This document shows, in pieces, positions 26,051 to 35,344 of a stretch of 64,000 bases of DNA. The stretch is from Bog-473 sp963788585 (GTDB lineage Bacteria; Actinomycetota; Acidimicrobiia; Acidimicrobiales; RAAP-2). The DNA lies in NCBI GenBank assembly GCA_963788585.1, contig CAWBHA010000004.1:62001-126000 (forward strand), in the 5' to 3' direction. The translations under genes were made by a program, and so were the position numbers. Position 1 is the first letter of the stretch. Every line of letters begins with the position of its first letter. The notes under the pieces were generated by a model. That model searched no databases. It saw nothing but the letters and a program-made list of their open reading frames with translations, and had not been told where the DNA came from.

Positions 26051-27862
26051 TCAGGTGGAGGCGAGGCGCGCCGCGGGCCGCCCCCGCGTCACGAGGGCCG
26101 CCGGGACTTCGACGTGGCGCGAGCGCAGCAACTCGCCTAGACCCTTCGCCTGCGCGTCGAGACGCAGGTTCGAGGCCACGCCCCAGCCGAGAATGCCGTG
26201 GACGACGAAGTTGACCGCCCACAGGTTCGGCAGGGGGTGGCGCTCGACGGCGAACGGCAGGGCCTCGGGTAGGAGCGCGCGGAAGAGGTCGGAGGTGAAG
26301 TCGTCGGCCAGCCAACGGGAGACCGCCTCCTCGTCGGCCCAGAGACCGACGTTGGCGTCGCCGCCCTTGTCGCCCGAGCGCGCGCCGACGAGCGCCCAGA
26401 GGGGGACCTGGACCAGGTCGGCCCGGGTGACGGAGACGTCGCCCGGGCCGGTCGGGCGCGCCGCCGCGCCCGCCGCGTCCGCCGCGGCCGTCACCACGGG
26501 CCCGGGCGCCACCGTCGGCCCGCGCACCGGGCGCGCCTCGCCGTCGATCTCGAGGACCGGCGCGACCGCCGAAGCGGCCACGGTTGTCGGCCAGTACCGC
26601 GCCACACCTTGGGCCCCTGGCGGCGCCGAGGTGAAGAAGGTGCCCGGATAGCTCGACAGGCTCGTCTCGACCACCGCACCGGAAAAGGCGCGGCCGACCG
26701 CCCGTTCGTCGTCGCCGCGCACGGCGAGGCGGAGATACGCCATGCCGCCACCGGTGAGATCGCCCGAGAGGTCCTCCGCCGACTCGGCGAACGCGGCCCG
26801 CCCACCGGGGATCCCGGCCCACACGGCGTCGGCGGCGAAGCGGGCCTTCTCCGCCACCCCGGCCCCCGTGAGCGCGAGCGTCATCGCGTTGCGCCAGCCG
26901 GCGTCGAGGTTCGCCGTCACCTTCAGCGTCGGCGGGGGCGCCTCGCCCCGCACGCCCGCGATGCGCACCCGGTCCGGTCCCACTTGGGACAGCTCGATCG
27001 TGTCGAAGCGCGCCACGGCATCAGGGCTCAGGTAGCGGGGACCGGCGATCTCGTAGAGCAGCTGTGCCGTCACCGTGCCGACCGTCACCGCCCCGCCGGT
27101 GCCCGGGTGCTTGGTGATGACCGACGAACCGTCCGCGTGCAGCTCGGCCAGCGGGAAACCGATCCGGTCGCGCCCCGGAACCTCCTCGAAGAAGGCGTAG
27201 TTCCCGCCGCAGCACTGTGCCCCGCACTCGATCACGTGGCCGGCCACGACGGCGCCCGCGATGGCGTCGAAATCGCCGTCATCCCAGCCGAAGGCGTGCA
27301 GCGCCGGCCCCACCGCGAGCGCGGCATCGGTGACGCGTCCCGTGACCACCACCTGCGCGCCCGCCGCCAGGGCGTCGGCGATCGGCCGCGCCCGCAGGTA
27401 GGCGTTGGCCGTGACCACGGCGGCCTCCTCCGGCAGTGGCTCGCCGGTGTCGAGGTTCACGAACCGCTCTCCCATCTCCCGCAGCACGGGAAGACGTGCC
27501 GTGATGTCGTCGCCCGAGACGGCGGCCACGCTGACCTCGAGCCCCTGGCGTCGCGCCAGTTCTCCCACCGCGGCGGCCAGGCCACCCGGGTTCAGCCCGC
27601 CCGCGTTGGACACCACCGTGATGCCCCGCTCGATGCAGGCCGGGAGCACCTCCTCGAGGACGCGCAGGAACGTGCGCGCGTAGCCGTCGCTCGACGCACG
27701 GGTCTTGTGCAGGATGTACATCGTCAGCTCGGCCAGCCAGTCGCCGGTGAGGACGTCGATGGGCCCGCCCTCGACCATCTCGCGCGCCGCCGCGAGGCGG
27801 TCGCCGAAGAACCCGCTGCAGTTGGCGATGCGCAACGGCTCGCTCCGCGTCGGCGCGCTCAC
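26051..27862 (-). CDS. AtuA-like acyclic terpene utilisation family protein (DUF1446)
   Basis: This 603-residue cytosolic protein has an N-terminal DUF1446 core: LRIANCSGFFGDRLAAA, GPIDVLTGDWLAELTMYIL, and VVSNAGGLNPGGLAAAV. The C-terminal domain begins near residue 480 with VPLWALVGARSGDKGGDANVG, the usual AtuA companion. AtuA is needed for citronellol/geraniol growth in Pseudomonas, but its reaction is not defined. The GTG at 27862 overlaps the biotin carboxylase stop (GTGA). It is the last gene of the acyl-CoA carboxylase operon, which supports a role in branched-chain or terpenoid acyl-CoA degradation. Confidence 0.88.
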   Translation of the reverse strand: MSAPTRSEPLRIANCSGFFGDRLAAAREMVEGGPIDVLTGDWLAELTMYILHKTRASSDGYARTFLRVLEEVLPACIERGITVVSNAGGLNPGGLAAAVGELARRQGLEVSVAAVSGDDITARLPVLREMGERFVNLDTGEPLPEEAAVVTANAYLRARPIADALAAGAQVVVTGRVTDAALAVGPALHAFGWDDGDFDAIAGAVVAGHVIECGAQCCGGNYAFFEEVPGRDRIGFPLAELHADGSSVITKHPGTGGAVTVGTVTAQLLYEIAGPRYLSPDAVARFDTIELSQVGPDRVRIAGVRGEAPPPTLKVTANLDAGWRNAMTLALTGAGVAEKARFAADAVWAGIPGGRAAFAESAEDLSGDLTGGGMAYLRLAVRGDDERAVGRAFSGAVVETSLSSYPGTFFTSAPPGAQGVARYWPTTVAASAVAPVLEIDGEARPVRGPTVAPGPVVTAAADAAGAAARPTGPGDVSVTRADLVQVPLWALVGARSGDKGGDANVGLWADEEAVSRWLADDFTSDLFRALLPEALPFAVERHPLPNLWAVNFVVHGILGWGVASNLRLDAQAKGLGELLRSRHVEVPAALVTRGRPAARLAST

Positions 27863-29839
27863 GCCGGCTCCACCGAGACGAGGAGGTCGTTGACGTCGAC
27901 CTGCTGTCCGGGCGTACAGTGCACCTGGGCCACCGTGCCGGTGCCGTCGGCCCGCAGCGTGTGTTCCATCTTCATCGCCTCGAGGACGACGAGGCCGTCG
28001 CCGTCGGCCACCGTGTCGCCCACCGCCACCAGGACCTTGGTGATCGTGCCGGGCAGCGGGGCGCGGCACTGGCCGGCGACGCCGTCGCGCTCGTCGGGGT
28101 CGTCCTCGCTCCGCAGGGCGAAACTCGACTGGCCCTCGGGCCCGTTCACCTCGACCTGGTGCGCGTCCGGGCGCACGCGGTAGCGGCGTCGGATCCCGTC
28201 CGGCGTGGTGAGGTCCACGATGTCGCCCGCCGCTGCGGCGGTGCCGACCGGCCGCCACTCTTCGTCCACGCGCATCGACACGGGCAGCCCGGGCCCCGCG
28301 GCGCGCACGAGCACGGACCCGGTCGAGTCGGAGAGCTCGTCGGCGTGCAGCGCGGGGCCGACGTTGCGCCACCCGGCGGCGGGCACCGGGACCAGGCTCC
28401 GAGCGGCTCGCACCCCGAACAGGCAGGCGGCGGCCGCGGCGGCGTGGCGATGGCGGACCGCGTCGGCCAGGCGCGCGTCGCGCAGGTCGCTCCGTCGCTC
28501 GAGGAAGTGGACGTCGACGGCACCGCCGCGGTACGCGTCGTCGTCGAGCACCGCCTGCAAGAGGTCGCGGTTGGTCTCCAGGCCGTCGAGCTCGAGCGCC
28601 CGCAGGGCCAGCGAGAGGTGCCCTACCGCGGCGGCCCGGTCTCCCCCGTGGGCCATGAGCTTGGCCACGAGGGAGTCGTAGGCGGGGCTCACGACGCTGC
28701 CGGACTCGATCGCCCGGTCGACACGCACGCCGGACCCCCCGGGCCAGCGCACGTGGGTCGCCGTCCCGGGGGTGGGCCGGTACCCCTCCCGGGGCCGCTC
28801 GGCACACAGGCGGACCTCGACCGCGTGCCCGTCGGTGACCACCTCTCCCTGCGCGAGAGGGAGGGGCCGGCCCGAGGCGACCGTGAGCTGCAGCCCGACG
28901 AGGTCGAGCCCGGTCACCAGCTCGGTCACCCCGTGCTCGACCTGCAGGCGGGTGTTCATCTCGAGGAAGAAGAAGCCCTCGCCGTCGACCAGGTATTCGA
29001 CGGTCCCCGCGCCGACGTAGTCCACGGCGCGCGCGGCGGACACGGCGGCGTCCCACATCTGGTGCCGGAGGACCTCGGGCACCAGATCGGCAGGCGCCTC
29101 CTCCACGACCTTCTGGTGCCGGCGCTGCACCGAGCACTCGCGGTCGAAGAGGTGCAGGACCGTGCCGTGGGAGTCCCCCACCACCTGCACCTCGACGTGC
29201 CGGGGGGCGGCCAGGTAGCGCTCGAGGAAGACCTCGCCGGAGCCGAAGGCCGCCGCGGCCTCGCGCTGGGCCGCCGCCACCGCCTCGGCCAGCTCCCCCG
29301 CGCCGCCGGCCAGGCGCATGCCGCGCCCGCCCCCGCCGGCCGACGCCTTGACGAGGATCGGAAACCCGATGGCCGCCGCCGCGGCCTCCAGCTCCTCCTC
29401 CGTCATGCCCGGCGGCCACGCCGGCACCGGGAAGCACGGGCACGCCCGCCGCGGCCACGACCTGCTTGGCCCGCGCCTTGTGGCCCATGGTCCGCATCGC
29501 CTGGGCGGGCGGCCCCACCCAGACGATGCCGGCCGCCGCGCACGCCTCGGCCAGTGCCGGATCCTCCGAGAGGAATCCGTAGCCGGGATGGAGCGCGTCC
29601 GCGTCCGCCACCCCCGCCGCCCGCACCAGCGCCGCGGGGTCGAGGTAGGTCTCGCCGAGCGTCGCGCCGGGGAGCAGCACGGCTGCGTCCGCCTCGCCGA
29701 CGTAGGGGCTCGCGGCGTCGTCGGCCGCGTACACCGCGATCGCCTCGCACCCGGCGTCGTGCGCCCCCCGGATGACCCGGCGGGCGATCTCGCCCCGGTT
29801 GGCCACGAGCACGCGGCGGATGGGTGGCGGTGCGCCCAT
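27859..29839 (-). CDS. Acyl-CoA carboxylase alpha subunit (biotin carboxylase + BCCP), frameshifted
   Basis: The N-terminus IRRVLVANRGEIARRVI and HPGYGFLSEDPALAEAC are biotin-carboxylase motifs. The ATP-grasp glycine loop KASAGGGGRGMRL and FLEMNTRLQVEHGVTE follow. The C-terminal BCCP domain carries the biotin Lys in VLEAMKMEHTL. The protein charges biotin with bicarbonate and ATP and passes the carboxyl to the beta subunit. One extra base around 29424-29432 splits the frame between GVPVLPG and PAWPPGMTEEE. Removing it gives 659 residues, normal for the family. ATG 29839 overlaps the carboxyltransferase stop (TGATG). Confidence 0.88.
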
Positions 29840-31438
29840 CAGTGCCGCACCACAGCCGAAGACCGCGGTTCCCCGCACGGGGGCCGAGTGCACGGCCGTG
29901 AGGGCGATGGCGAGCACGGTCCGGGTATCGCGGGGATCGATGATCCCGTCGTCCCACAACCGCCCGGTCGCGTACTGCGCCGTCGACTCCTCCTCGATCT
30001 GGGCCTCGGTCGCCCGGCGCAGTTCCTCGTCGGCGACCTCGTCGAACGGGCGTCCCGCTGCCTCCGCCGCGTTGCGCCGCACGATCGAGAGAACGCCGGC
30101 GAGCTGCTTGGGGCCCATCACCGCGATGCGGTGATTGGGCCACGTGAAGACGAAGCGCGGGTCGTAGGCGCGGCCCGCCATGGCGTAGTTCCCCGCGCCG
30201 TAGCTCGCGCCCACCATCAGCGTGACGTGGGGCACGGTGGAATTGGAGACCGCGTTGATCAACTTGGCCCCGTCCTTGATGATCCCGCCCTGCTCGTAGC
30301 GGGTCCCCACCATGAACCCGGTGATGTTCTGCAGGAACACGATGGGCGTGTCGGTGCGATTGCACAGCGCGATGAACTGTGCGCCCTTCTGGGCCTCGGG
30401 CGAGAACAAGATGCCGTTGTTCGCCATCACGCCCACCGGGTAGCCGCCGATCGACGCCCATCCACACACCAGCTGCGGGCCGTAGGACTCCTTGAACTCC
30501 TCGAAACGGGACCCGTCGACCACGCGGGCCAGGATCTCGCGGGTGTCGAAGGGCACCCGTACGTCCGCCGAGGCGATCCCGAGGAGCTCCTCCGCGGGAT
30601 AGAGCGGCGCGTCGGCGGGCCCGTCGGGGCCGGGTCCGAGCCGGCGCCAGTGCAGATGGGCCACGATCCCCCGCGCGATGCGCAGCGCATCTGCCTCGTC
30701 CCGGGCCAGGTAGTCACACAGGCCCGAGGTCCGGGCGTGCATGAGCGCGCCGCCCAGCTCCTCCTCGTCGGCCTCCTCGCCGATCGCCATCTTGACGAGC
30801 GGCGGCCCGCCCAGGAAGACGCGGGCGCGGTCCTCCACCATCACCGAGTAGTCGCTCATGCCGGGGAGGTAGGCCCCGCCGGCCGTCGACGAGCCGAACA
30901 CGAGGCAGACGGACGGGATCCCCTGCGCGCTGAGCTGGCTGAGCCGGCGGAACTGCTCGCCGCCCCGCACGAAGATGTCGGCCTGGTGGGGCAGGTCCGC
31001 GCCGCCGGACTCGATGAGCAAGAGGACAGGGAGGCGGTTCGCCTCGGCGACTTCCATGCCCCGCAGCAGCTTGCGGATCGTCGTCGGGCTCGTGGTCCCC
31101 CCGCGCACCGTGGGGTCGTTGGCCATGATGAGGCACTGCGTGTGCGACACCTCGGCCAGCGCCACGACGACGCCACCGCCGACCGGGTCCCCCGTGTGCA
31201 GTCCGGCCAGGGAACACAGCTCGAGCAGCGGCGTGCCGGGGTCCACCAGTGCCTCCACCCGTTCGCGCACGAGCATCTTGCCGCGGGCGCGGTGGCGCTC
31301 GACGTACTGGGGACCCCCGCCCGCCAGCACCTCGTCGTGCAGCGCGCGCACCTCATCGGTGCGCGCGCGCATGGCGGCGGCGTTCTCGCGGAACTCGTCA
31401 CCCGCGATGGCGAGGTGTGAGCGGAGTGGCGAGCTCAC
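29839..31438 (-). CDS. Acyl-CoA carboxylase beta subunit (carboxyltransferase), frameshift at 3' end
   Basis: This carboxyltransferase of the MCC/GCC type (about 532 residues) has two crotonase-like halves, with GSSTAGGAYLPGMSDY in the first and MVGASYGAGNYAMAGRAY in the second, plus IVFLQNITGFMVG. It transfers carboxyl from biotin to the acyl-CoA; relatives act on 3-methylcrotonyl-CoA or geranyl-CoA. As written, the frame runs into the alpha subunit and looks like a fusion. Removing one base at 29854 restores GTAVFGVVRH and a TGA that overlaps the alpha-subunit ATG. I take this as the true end. The start GTG 31438 overlaps the hydratase stop (GTGA). Confidence 0.88.
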
Positions 31439-32200
31439 GGCGCGGTCGAGTCCCAGGCGGGGCGGCGCTTCTCCAGGAACGCCGCCATCCCCTCCGCCGC
31501 CTCCGGCCCGGCGAAGAGCTCGGCCGACGCGCGCGCCGCCTCGCCCAGGCTCTCGGCCCAGCCGCGCTCGGGTAGGGCGCGGCAGCAGGCCCTTCGTGGC
31601 CCGGACCGCTCCGGGCGCCGCCTGGCGCAGCGCGTCCACCTGTGCGGCCACCCAGGCGTCGAGGGCCGTGTCGTCCTCCACCGCGGCCGTGAGCAACCCG
31701 GCGGCGGCGGCCTCGGCGGCACTGAAGCGGTCGCCCGTCAGCGTCAAGCGCGCCAGCACGCGGGGGCCCATGACCCGCAGCGCGGGGACGAGGATCATCG
31801 CCGGCGCCACGCCGACACGCACCTCGGTGAAGGCGAACGTGCTCGCCGCGGCCGCCACGGCGATGTCCGCGGCCGCAATGAGGCCGAGGCCACCGGCGCG
31901 CGCATGCCCGTTGACGCGGGCGATCACCGGCACCGGACTCTCCACGATGGCGGTGAGGACGTCGGGCATGCGGTTCGGCGCAGCCGCGCCGCGCTCGGAC
32001 AGGTCGGCGCCCGAGCAGAAGACGGTGCCGGTACCGGAGAGCACGATGGCGCGCACGTCGATGTCGCCGGTCGCCTCACGCAACGCCTCGTCGAGCTCGC
32101 CGAGCAGGCGGGAGGAGAGCGCGTTGCGGTTGTGCGGCGAGTCGAGCGTCAGGGTGCGGATGCCGTCGCGGTGCAGCACGGCGACCAGACGATCCGTCAC
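31435..32200 (-). CDS. Enoyl-CoA hydratase, frameshifted near the 3' end
   Basis: This crotonase-fold protein is about 254 residues after correction. It starts with IRTLTLDSPHNRNALSS, has the oxyanion-hole segment VLSGTGTVFCSGADL, then HARAGGLGLIAAADIAVA. Near 31580-31582 one extra G/C shifts the frame. Removing it joins ATKGLL to RALPERGWAESL and ends in the family tail GMAAFLEKRRPAW before a TGA that overlaps the carboxyltransferase GTG. It leads the acyl-CoA operon and would hydrate the unsaturated (or carboxylated) acyl-CoA. The GTG at 32200 has TACACT 6 nt upstream. Confidence 0.87.
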
Positions 32201-32206
32201 GGAGGC

Positions 32207-32212
32207 AGTGTA
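32207..32212 (-). promoter_or_regulatory. -10 box TACACT of a probable leaderless promoter (hydratase-carboxylase-AtuA operon)
   Basis: TACACT lies 6 nt upstream of GTG 32200 and 36 bases from the divergent TATCGT box, giving a compact bidirectional promoter for the catabolic cluster. Confidence 0.65.
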
Positions 32213-32248
32213 GGGGCAGCCGCGGACGGTCGAAAAAGACACCGGTGG

Positions 32249-32254
32249 TATCGT
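32249..32254 (+). promoter_or_regulatory. -10 box TATCGT of a probable leaderless promoter (acyl-CoA dehydrogenase)
   Basis: TATCGT is followed by six bases and then GTG 32261, with no Shine-Dalgarno. Confidence 0.65.
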
Positions 32255-32260
32255 TCGCCG

Positions 32261-33409
32261 GTGATCGAGACGGACGAGCATCAGTTGTTTCGCAAGACGC
32301 TCCGGGATCTCTTCGAGCGGGAGATCGAGCCCCACGTGGACGATTGGGAGGCGGCCCGGACCTTCCCCGCCCACGAGCTCTTCCCGAAACTGGCCGCGGT
32401 CGGGCTGCTCGGGCTCGAGTACGACGAGGCCGACGGCGGCATGGGAGCCGACCACACCTACACGCTCATCGCGGGTGAGGAGATGGGGCGCATCAGCTGC
32501 GGCGGTGTGCCGATGGCCATCGCCGTGCAGATGGCGATGGCGACGCCCGCGCTGGCGCGCTACGGCTCGCCCGAGCTGAAGGCGCGCTACCTGGCCCCGG
32601 CCATCCGCGGCGAGGCCGTGACTTCTATCGCGGTGACCGAGCCCGACGCCGGCAGCGACGTGGCGGGCATCAGGACCCGCGCCGTCCGCGACGGCGACGA
32701 GTGGGTCGTCAACGGGGCCAAGCTCTACATCACCAACGGGACCCAGGCCGACTGGCTGTGTCTGCTGGCGCGCACGTCGGACGATCCGGGCTACCAGGGC
32801 ATGTCGCTGATCGTCGTGCCGACGGAGCTCGAGGGCGTGGCCGTCTCGCGCAAGCTGGAGAAGCTCGGCATGTGGTCGAGCGACACCGCCGAGCTCTCCT
32901 TCGTCGACGTGCGCGTCCCCGTCGCCAACACCATCGGCGAGATCGGCCGCGGCTTCCAGCAGCAGATGGTGCAGTTCCAGGCGGAACGGCTGCTGACGTT
33001 CTACAAGCAGGTGGGCTCGATCGAGCCCGCGCTCGAGCGCACGAAGGCGTACCTGCGCGACCGCCGCGCCTTTGGCGCCCCGCTCATGGCCAACCAGCAC
33101 CTGCAGTACGTTCTCGCCGAGCTTTCGGCGCGCCACGACGTGCTGAAGCACTACGCGCGCACGACGGCCGATGCGGTCCGGCGGGGGGAGGATGCCACCC
33201 GCTACGCCACCATCGGCAAGCTGCTCGGGTCGCGCCTCCAGCGCGAGGTGGCCGACTGCGCGGTGCAGTTCCACGGCGGCCTCGGGTACATGGACGAGAG
33301 CTGGACCTCGCGTTACTTCCGCGACACCCGCCTCGACTCCATCGGGGCGGGAGCCGACGAGGTGATGCTGCGCATCCTGGCCCGCATGGACGGCTACACG
33401 GCGGAATAG
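32261..33409 (+). CDS. Acyl-CoA dehydrogenase
   Basis: This 382-residue FAD enzyme performs alpha,beta-dehydrogenation of acyl-CoA and passes electrons to ETF. Family signatures are AVTEPDAGSDVAGI, WVVNGAKLYITNGTQADW, FGAPLMANQHLQYVLAEL, and the C-terminal QFHGGLGYMDESWTSRYFRD with DEVMLRILAR. The catalytic base position (Glu in helix G or its displaced form) was not resolved by eye. It is divergent from the hydratase-carboxylase-AtuA operon, sharing its promoter region. The set fits dehydrogenation, carboxylation and hydration in leucine/isovalerate- or citronellyl-type catabolism. The start GTG 32261 is set by the TATCGT -10 box. Confidence 0.93.
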   Translation: MIETDEHQLFRKTLRDLFEREIEPHVDDWEAARTFPAHELFPKLAAVGLLGLEYDEADGGMGADHTYTLIAGEEMGRISCGGVPMAIAVQMAMATPALARYGSPELKARYLAPAIRGEAVTSIAVTEPDAGSDVAGIRTRAVRDGDEWVVNGAKLYITNGTQADWLCLLARTSDDPGYQGMSLIVVPTELEGVAVSRKLEKLGMWSSDTAELSFVDVRVPVANTIGEIGRGFQQQMVQFQAERLLTFYKQVGSIEPALERTKAYLRDRRAFGAPLMANQHLQYVLAELSARHDVLKHYARTTADAVRRGEDATRYATIGKLLGSRLQREVADCAVQFHGGLGYMDESWTSRYFRDTRLDSIGAGADEVMLRILARMDGYTAE

Positions 33410-33442
33410 GCCCCGCGACGGCGGGGGCGGCCGAGCCTCCCG

Positions 33443-34330
33443 TCAGGTGTGCCGGAACACCGCCTGACCGCCGCCGCTGGCGATGAGCTTGCGCTCCTCG
33501 GACCAGACGCGTCCGGTCCACGAGAGCAGGCCGCCGTGCGCGACGGGCGAATGCGCATCGAGCAGGATCCACTCCGAGGAGCTGCCTGGATACTGGAACG
33601 ACGCGTACAAGTCCAGGCTCGGCGCGATGAACGGCGGCTCGAGATACATGTGTGGCCGCGACCCAGCGGGCCAGCTCCCCACGTCGAGCACGATGAGCGA
33701 TCGTGCGGCGTCCACCCAGGGGTCGGCGAAGGTCGCCGTCGGCCGGCAGCGCACCCACGTCCGCCACGTCGGCGGCAACGCCTCCTTCGGCGGCCACGTC
33801 TCGGACCACTCGATCATCCGCTGGTCGAAGTTGTCCCAGAACGCGTACGGCGGCCGGTTCTCGTCCCTCTCCCCGTCGCCGTCCCCGTCCGCGTCCCCGT
33901 CCGTGCCGCCGTCCCCATCCCCGTCGCCGCCCCAGAGGTCGGCCCACGTCGGCAGTGCGTCGGGCCCGGCCACGTCGGGCGGCGTCACGTCCTCGTGCTC
34001 GAGCCCGGCCACGTCGCCGACCGACCACACCATGGCGTCGAGCACGGGTCGGCCCTGCTGGGTCATTTCGACGCGCTGCGCCAGCACGGTGCGTCCCGGC
34101 CGCAACGGCGTCACGACGAGATCCACGGGAGCGAACTTCGCCACCGACAGGTAGTGGCAGAAGAAGCTCGCCGGCCGCACGAGCGGGCTCTCGGCGCCGG
34201 CCGCCCGCAGCGCGATGGCGGCGACGTACCCCCCGCACGGCCCCCAGATCTCCCAGTCGTCGTGCACCCTGGCGGTGTGCCGGCCCTCGCCGACCCGCTC
34301 GGTCGCGGTCTGCAGCTCGACGTCACCCAC
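33443..34330 (-). CDS. Acyl-CoA thioesterase family protein with Gly-Asp repeat insertion
   Basis: This 295-residue protein resembles the actinobacterial TesB-like double-hotdog group. The N-terminal hotdog starts WGPCGGYVAAIALRAAG and SFFCHYLSVAKFAPVDL, and the C-terminal one includes LYASFQYPG and WILLDAHSPVAHGG. The two are joined by a low-complexity insert of alternating Gly and Asp (about residues 135-158, plus strand 33867-33932), unlike the surrounding fold. It would hydrolyse acyl-CoA to free acid and CoA. GTG 34330 overlaps the GNAT stop by 8 bases. It is convergent with the acyl-CoA dehydrogenase gene. Confidence 0.8.
   Translation of the reverse strand: MGDVELQTATERVGEGRHTARVHDDWEIWGPCGGYVAAIALRAAGAESPLVRPASFFCHYLSVAKFAPVDLVVTPLRPGRTVLAQRVEMTQQGRPVLDAMVWSVGDVAGLEHEDVTPPDVAGPDALPTWADLWGGDGDGDGGTDGDADGDGDGERDENRPPYAFWDNFDQRMIEWSETWPPKEALPPTWRTWVRCRPTATFADPWVDAARSLIVLDVGSWPAGSRPHMYLEPPFIAPSLDLYASFQYPGSSSEWILLDAHSPVAHGGLLSWTGRVWSEERKLIASGGGQAVFRHT
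33867..33932. repeat. Short GC repeat encoding (Gly-Asp)n in the thioesterase gene
   Basis: Near-repeats of CCCCGTCC and CGTCGC on the plus strand encode a Gly/Asp alternation in the minus-strand gene. The repetitiveness at DNA level suggests slippage-driven growth. Confidence 0.8.
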
Positions 34331-34922
34331 GGCGCTGCTCTTCCTCCTGCCGCCCCTGCAGCCATCGCTCCTTGCGCAGCTCCATGACCGCAACCTCCTC
34401 GCCCCGCGGCCCCTGCGTGGTCACGCAGTGCGTGAACCCGAGCCGCGCCATGACGCGGCCCGACGCGACGTTCTCCGGTTCGTAGATGCTCACGATGCGG
34501 GTGAGGCCGCCCTGGGTGAACCCGAAGTCCACCGCGGCGGCCCCCGCCTCCGTCGCCAGACCTTTTCCCCACTGGTCTCTCGAGAGGCGCCACCCGACCT
34601 CGACCGCCGGCAGGACCTCGGGCAGGAAGTGCGGCACGGCCAACCCGGCCCAGCCGATCATCCTCCCCGACGCGCGCTCGATCAGCGCCTCGATGCCGAA
34701 GCCGTCGCTCTCGTAACGCGCCAGCATGCGGTCGAGGAAGAGACTCGTTTGGTCGCGGGTCATCCCGGCCCGTAGCGGATACCACCAGAAGGACTCCTCG
34801 GCGTGGAGGACGGCCAGCGCGTCGATGTCCTCGGGCACGAACGGTCGCAGCACGACCCGGTCTGTCGTCAGCGTCGGGATCACCGTCGCACCCGCCCGCG
34901 TCGTCCGCGCCATCCGGTCCAT
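34323..34922 (-). CDS. GNAT acetyltransferase (RimJ/RimL-like)
   Basis: This 199-residue enzyme has IPTLTTDRVVLRPFVPEDIDAL at the start. VEVGWRLSRDQWGKGLATEA contains the Q/RxxGxG/A-type acetyl-CoA loop (RDQWGKGLA), and SIYEPENVASGRVMARLGF is the typical end motif. It is cytosolic and the acceptor is unknown. I favour ATG 34922, 9 bases before an alternative ATG 34913, because GGAGGAG lies upstream, though 12 nt away. It overlaps the thioesterase start and follows a small conserved-looking gene by 28 bases, so the three form one operon. Confidence 0.85.
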   Translation of the reverse strand: MDRMARTTRAGATVIPTLTTDRVVLRPFVPEDIDALAVLHAEESFWWYPLRAGMTRDQTSLFLDRMLARYESDGFGIEALIERASGRMIGWAGLAVPHFLPEVLPAVEVGWRLSRDQWGKGLATEAGAAAVDFGFTQGGLTRIVSIYEPENVASGRVMARLGFTHCVTTQGPRGEEVAVMELRKERWLQGRQEEEQRRG

Positions 34923-34950
34923 CCGGTCCGACGGCTCCTCCCGGCCGGAG

Positions 34951-35313
34951 TCACGCGAGCGGGAACCCAGGGGCTTCGGCCAGCGACGGGTCGCGGCCAG
35001 GCCGGGCGGCGGGGGCGTAGAGCTGGTCCGGCCGGAAGGATCGCACGGCCCGGTCCCCGGAGCGACCGCCCACGACCTCGACCCAGGCCTCGCCGGTCTC
35101 GCTGTTGGTGACATGGGCCACGAAACGCCAGGTGGCGCCACGCAGCCGCGTGCCCTCGACCTGGACGGCATCGCCCGGGCGGAGTCCGGCCCAGCGGGTG
35201 GCCCGGCGGAGATCAGCCACGGCTCCCCTGCCGCCCTCGTACCCGGATCGAGCCACGCGTCCCCATCGGGACCTTGTTCTACCGGTTTCTACCGGTTGAC
35301 CGGGATGAGCCAT
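34951..35313 (-). CDS. Small basic protein of unknown function
   Basis: This 120-residue protein was not assigned to a named family. The segment LRPGDAVQVEGTRLRGATWR followed by FVAHVTNSETGEAWVEVVGG looks like a compact beta-barrel, perhaps SH3- or OB-like. An exposed RAVRSFRPDQLYAP follows, with a flexible C-terminus. The N-terminal ~30 residues are Arg/Gly-rich. It has no signal peptide or membrane segment. ATG 35313 is the outermost start; an internal GTG is possible, since the folded part begins later. It heads an operon with GNAT and thioesterase genes and is divergent from the RecB-like nuclease gene. Confidence 0.6.
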   Translation of the reverse strand: MAHPGQPVETGRTRSRWGRVARSGYEGGRGAVADLRRATRWAGLRPGDAVQVEGTRLRGATWRFVAHVTNSETGEAWVEVVGGRSGDRAVRSFRPDQLYAPAARPGRDPSLAEAPGFPLA

Positions 35314-35331
35314 GGCGCGACGACCCCGTCG

Positions 35332-35337
35332 TATCCT
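35332..35337 (+). promoter_or_regulatory. -10 box TATCCT of a probable leaderless promoter (RecB-like nuclease)
   Basis: TATCCT lies 7 nt upstream of ATG 35345. GAGG in the spacer is too close to act as a normal Shine-Dalgarno. Confidence 0.55.
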
Positions 35338-35344
35338 GAGGCCC

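Noticed and set aside
26051..26822. A 662-residue membrane protein starting at 26822
   Set aside because: The first ~275 residues are an out-of-frame reading of the AtuA-like gene. The real start is GTG 25997, just before the first helix.
26051..33274. One open frame of more than 7 kb on the minus strand as a giant multidomain protein
   Set aside because: It is four genes strung together by high GC, overlapping starts and +1 frameshifts. Between the frameshift at about 29430 and the AtuA start it reads Arg/Gly-rich nonsense while the true carboxylase lies in another frame. It also extends past the hydratase start into the divergent acyl-CoA dehydrogenase gene.
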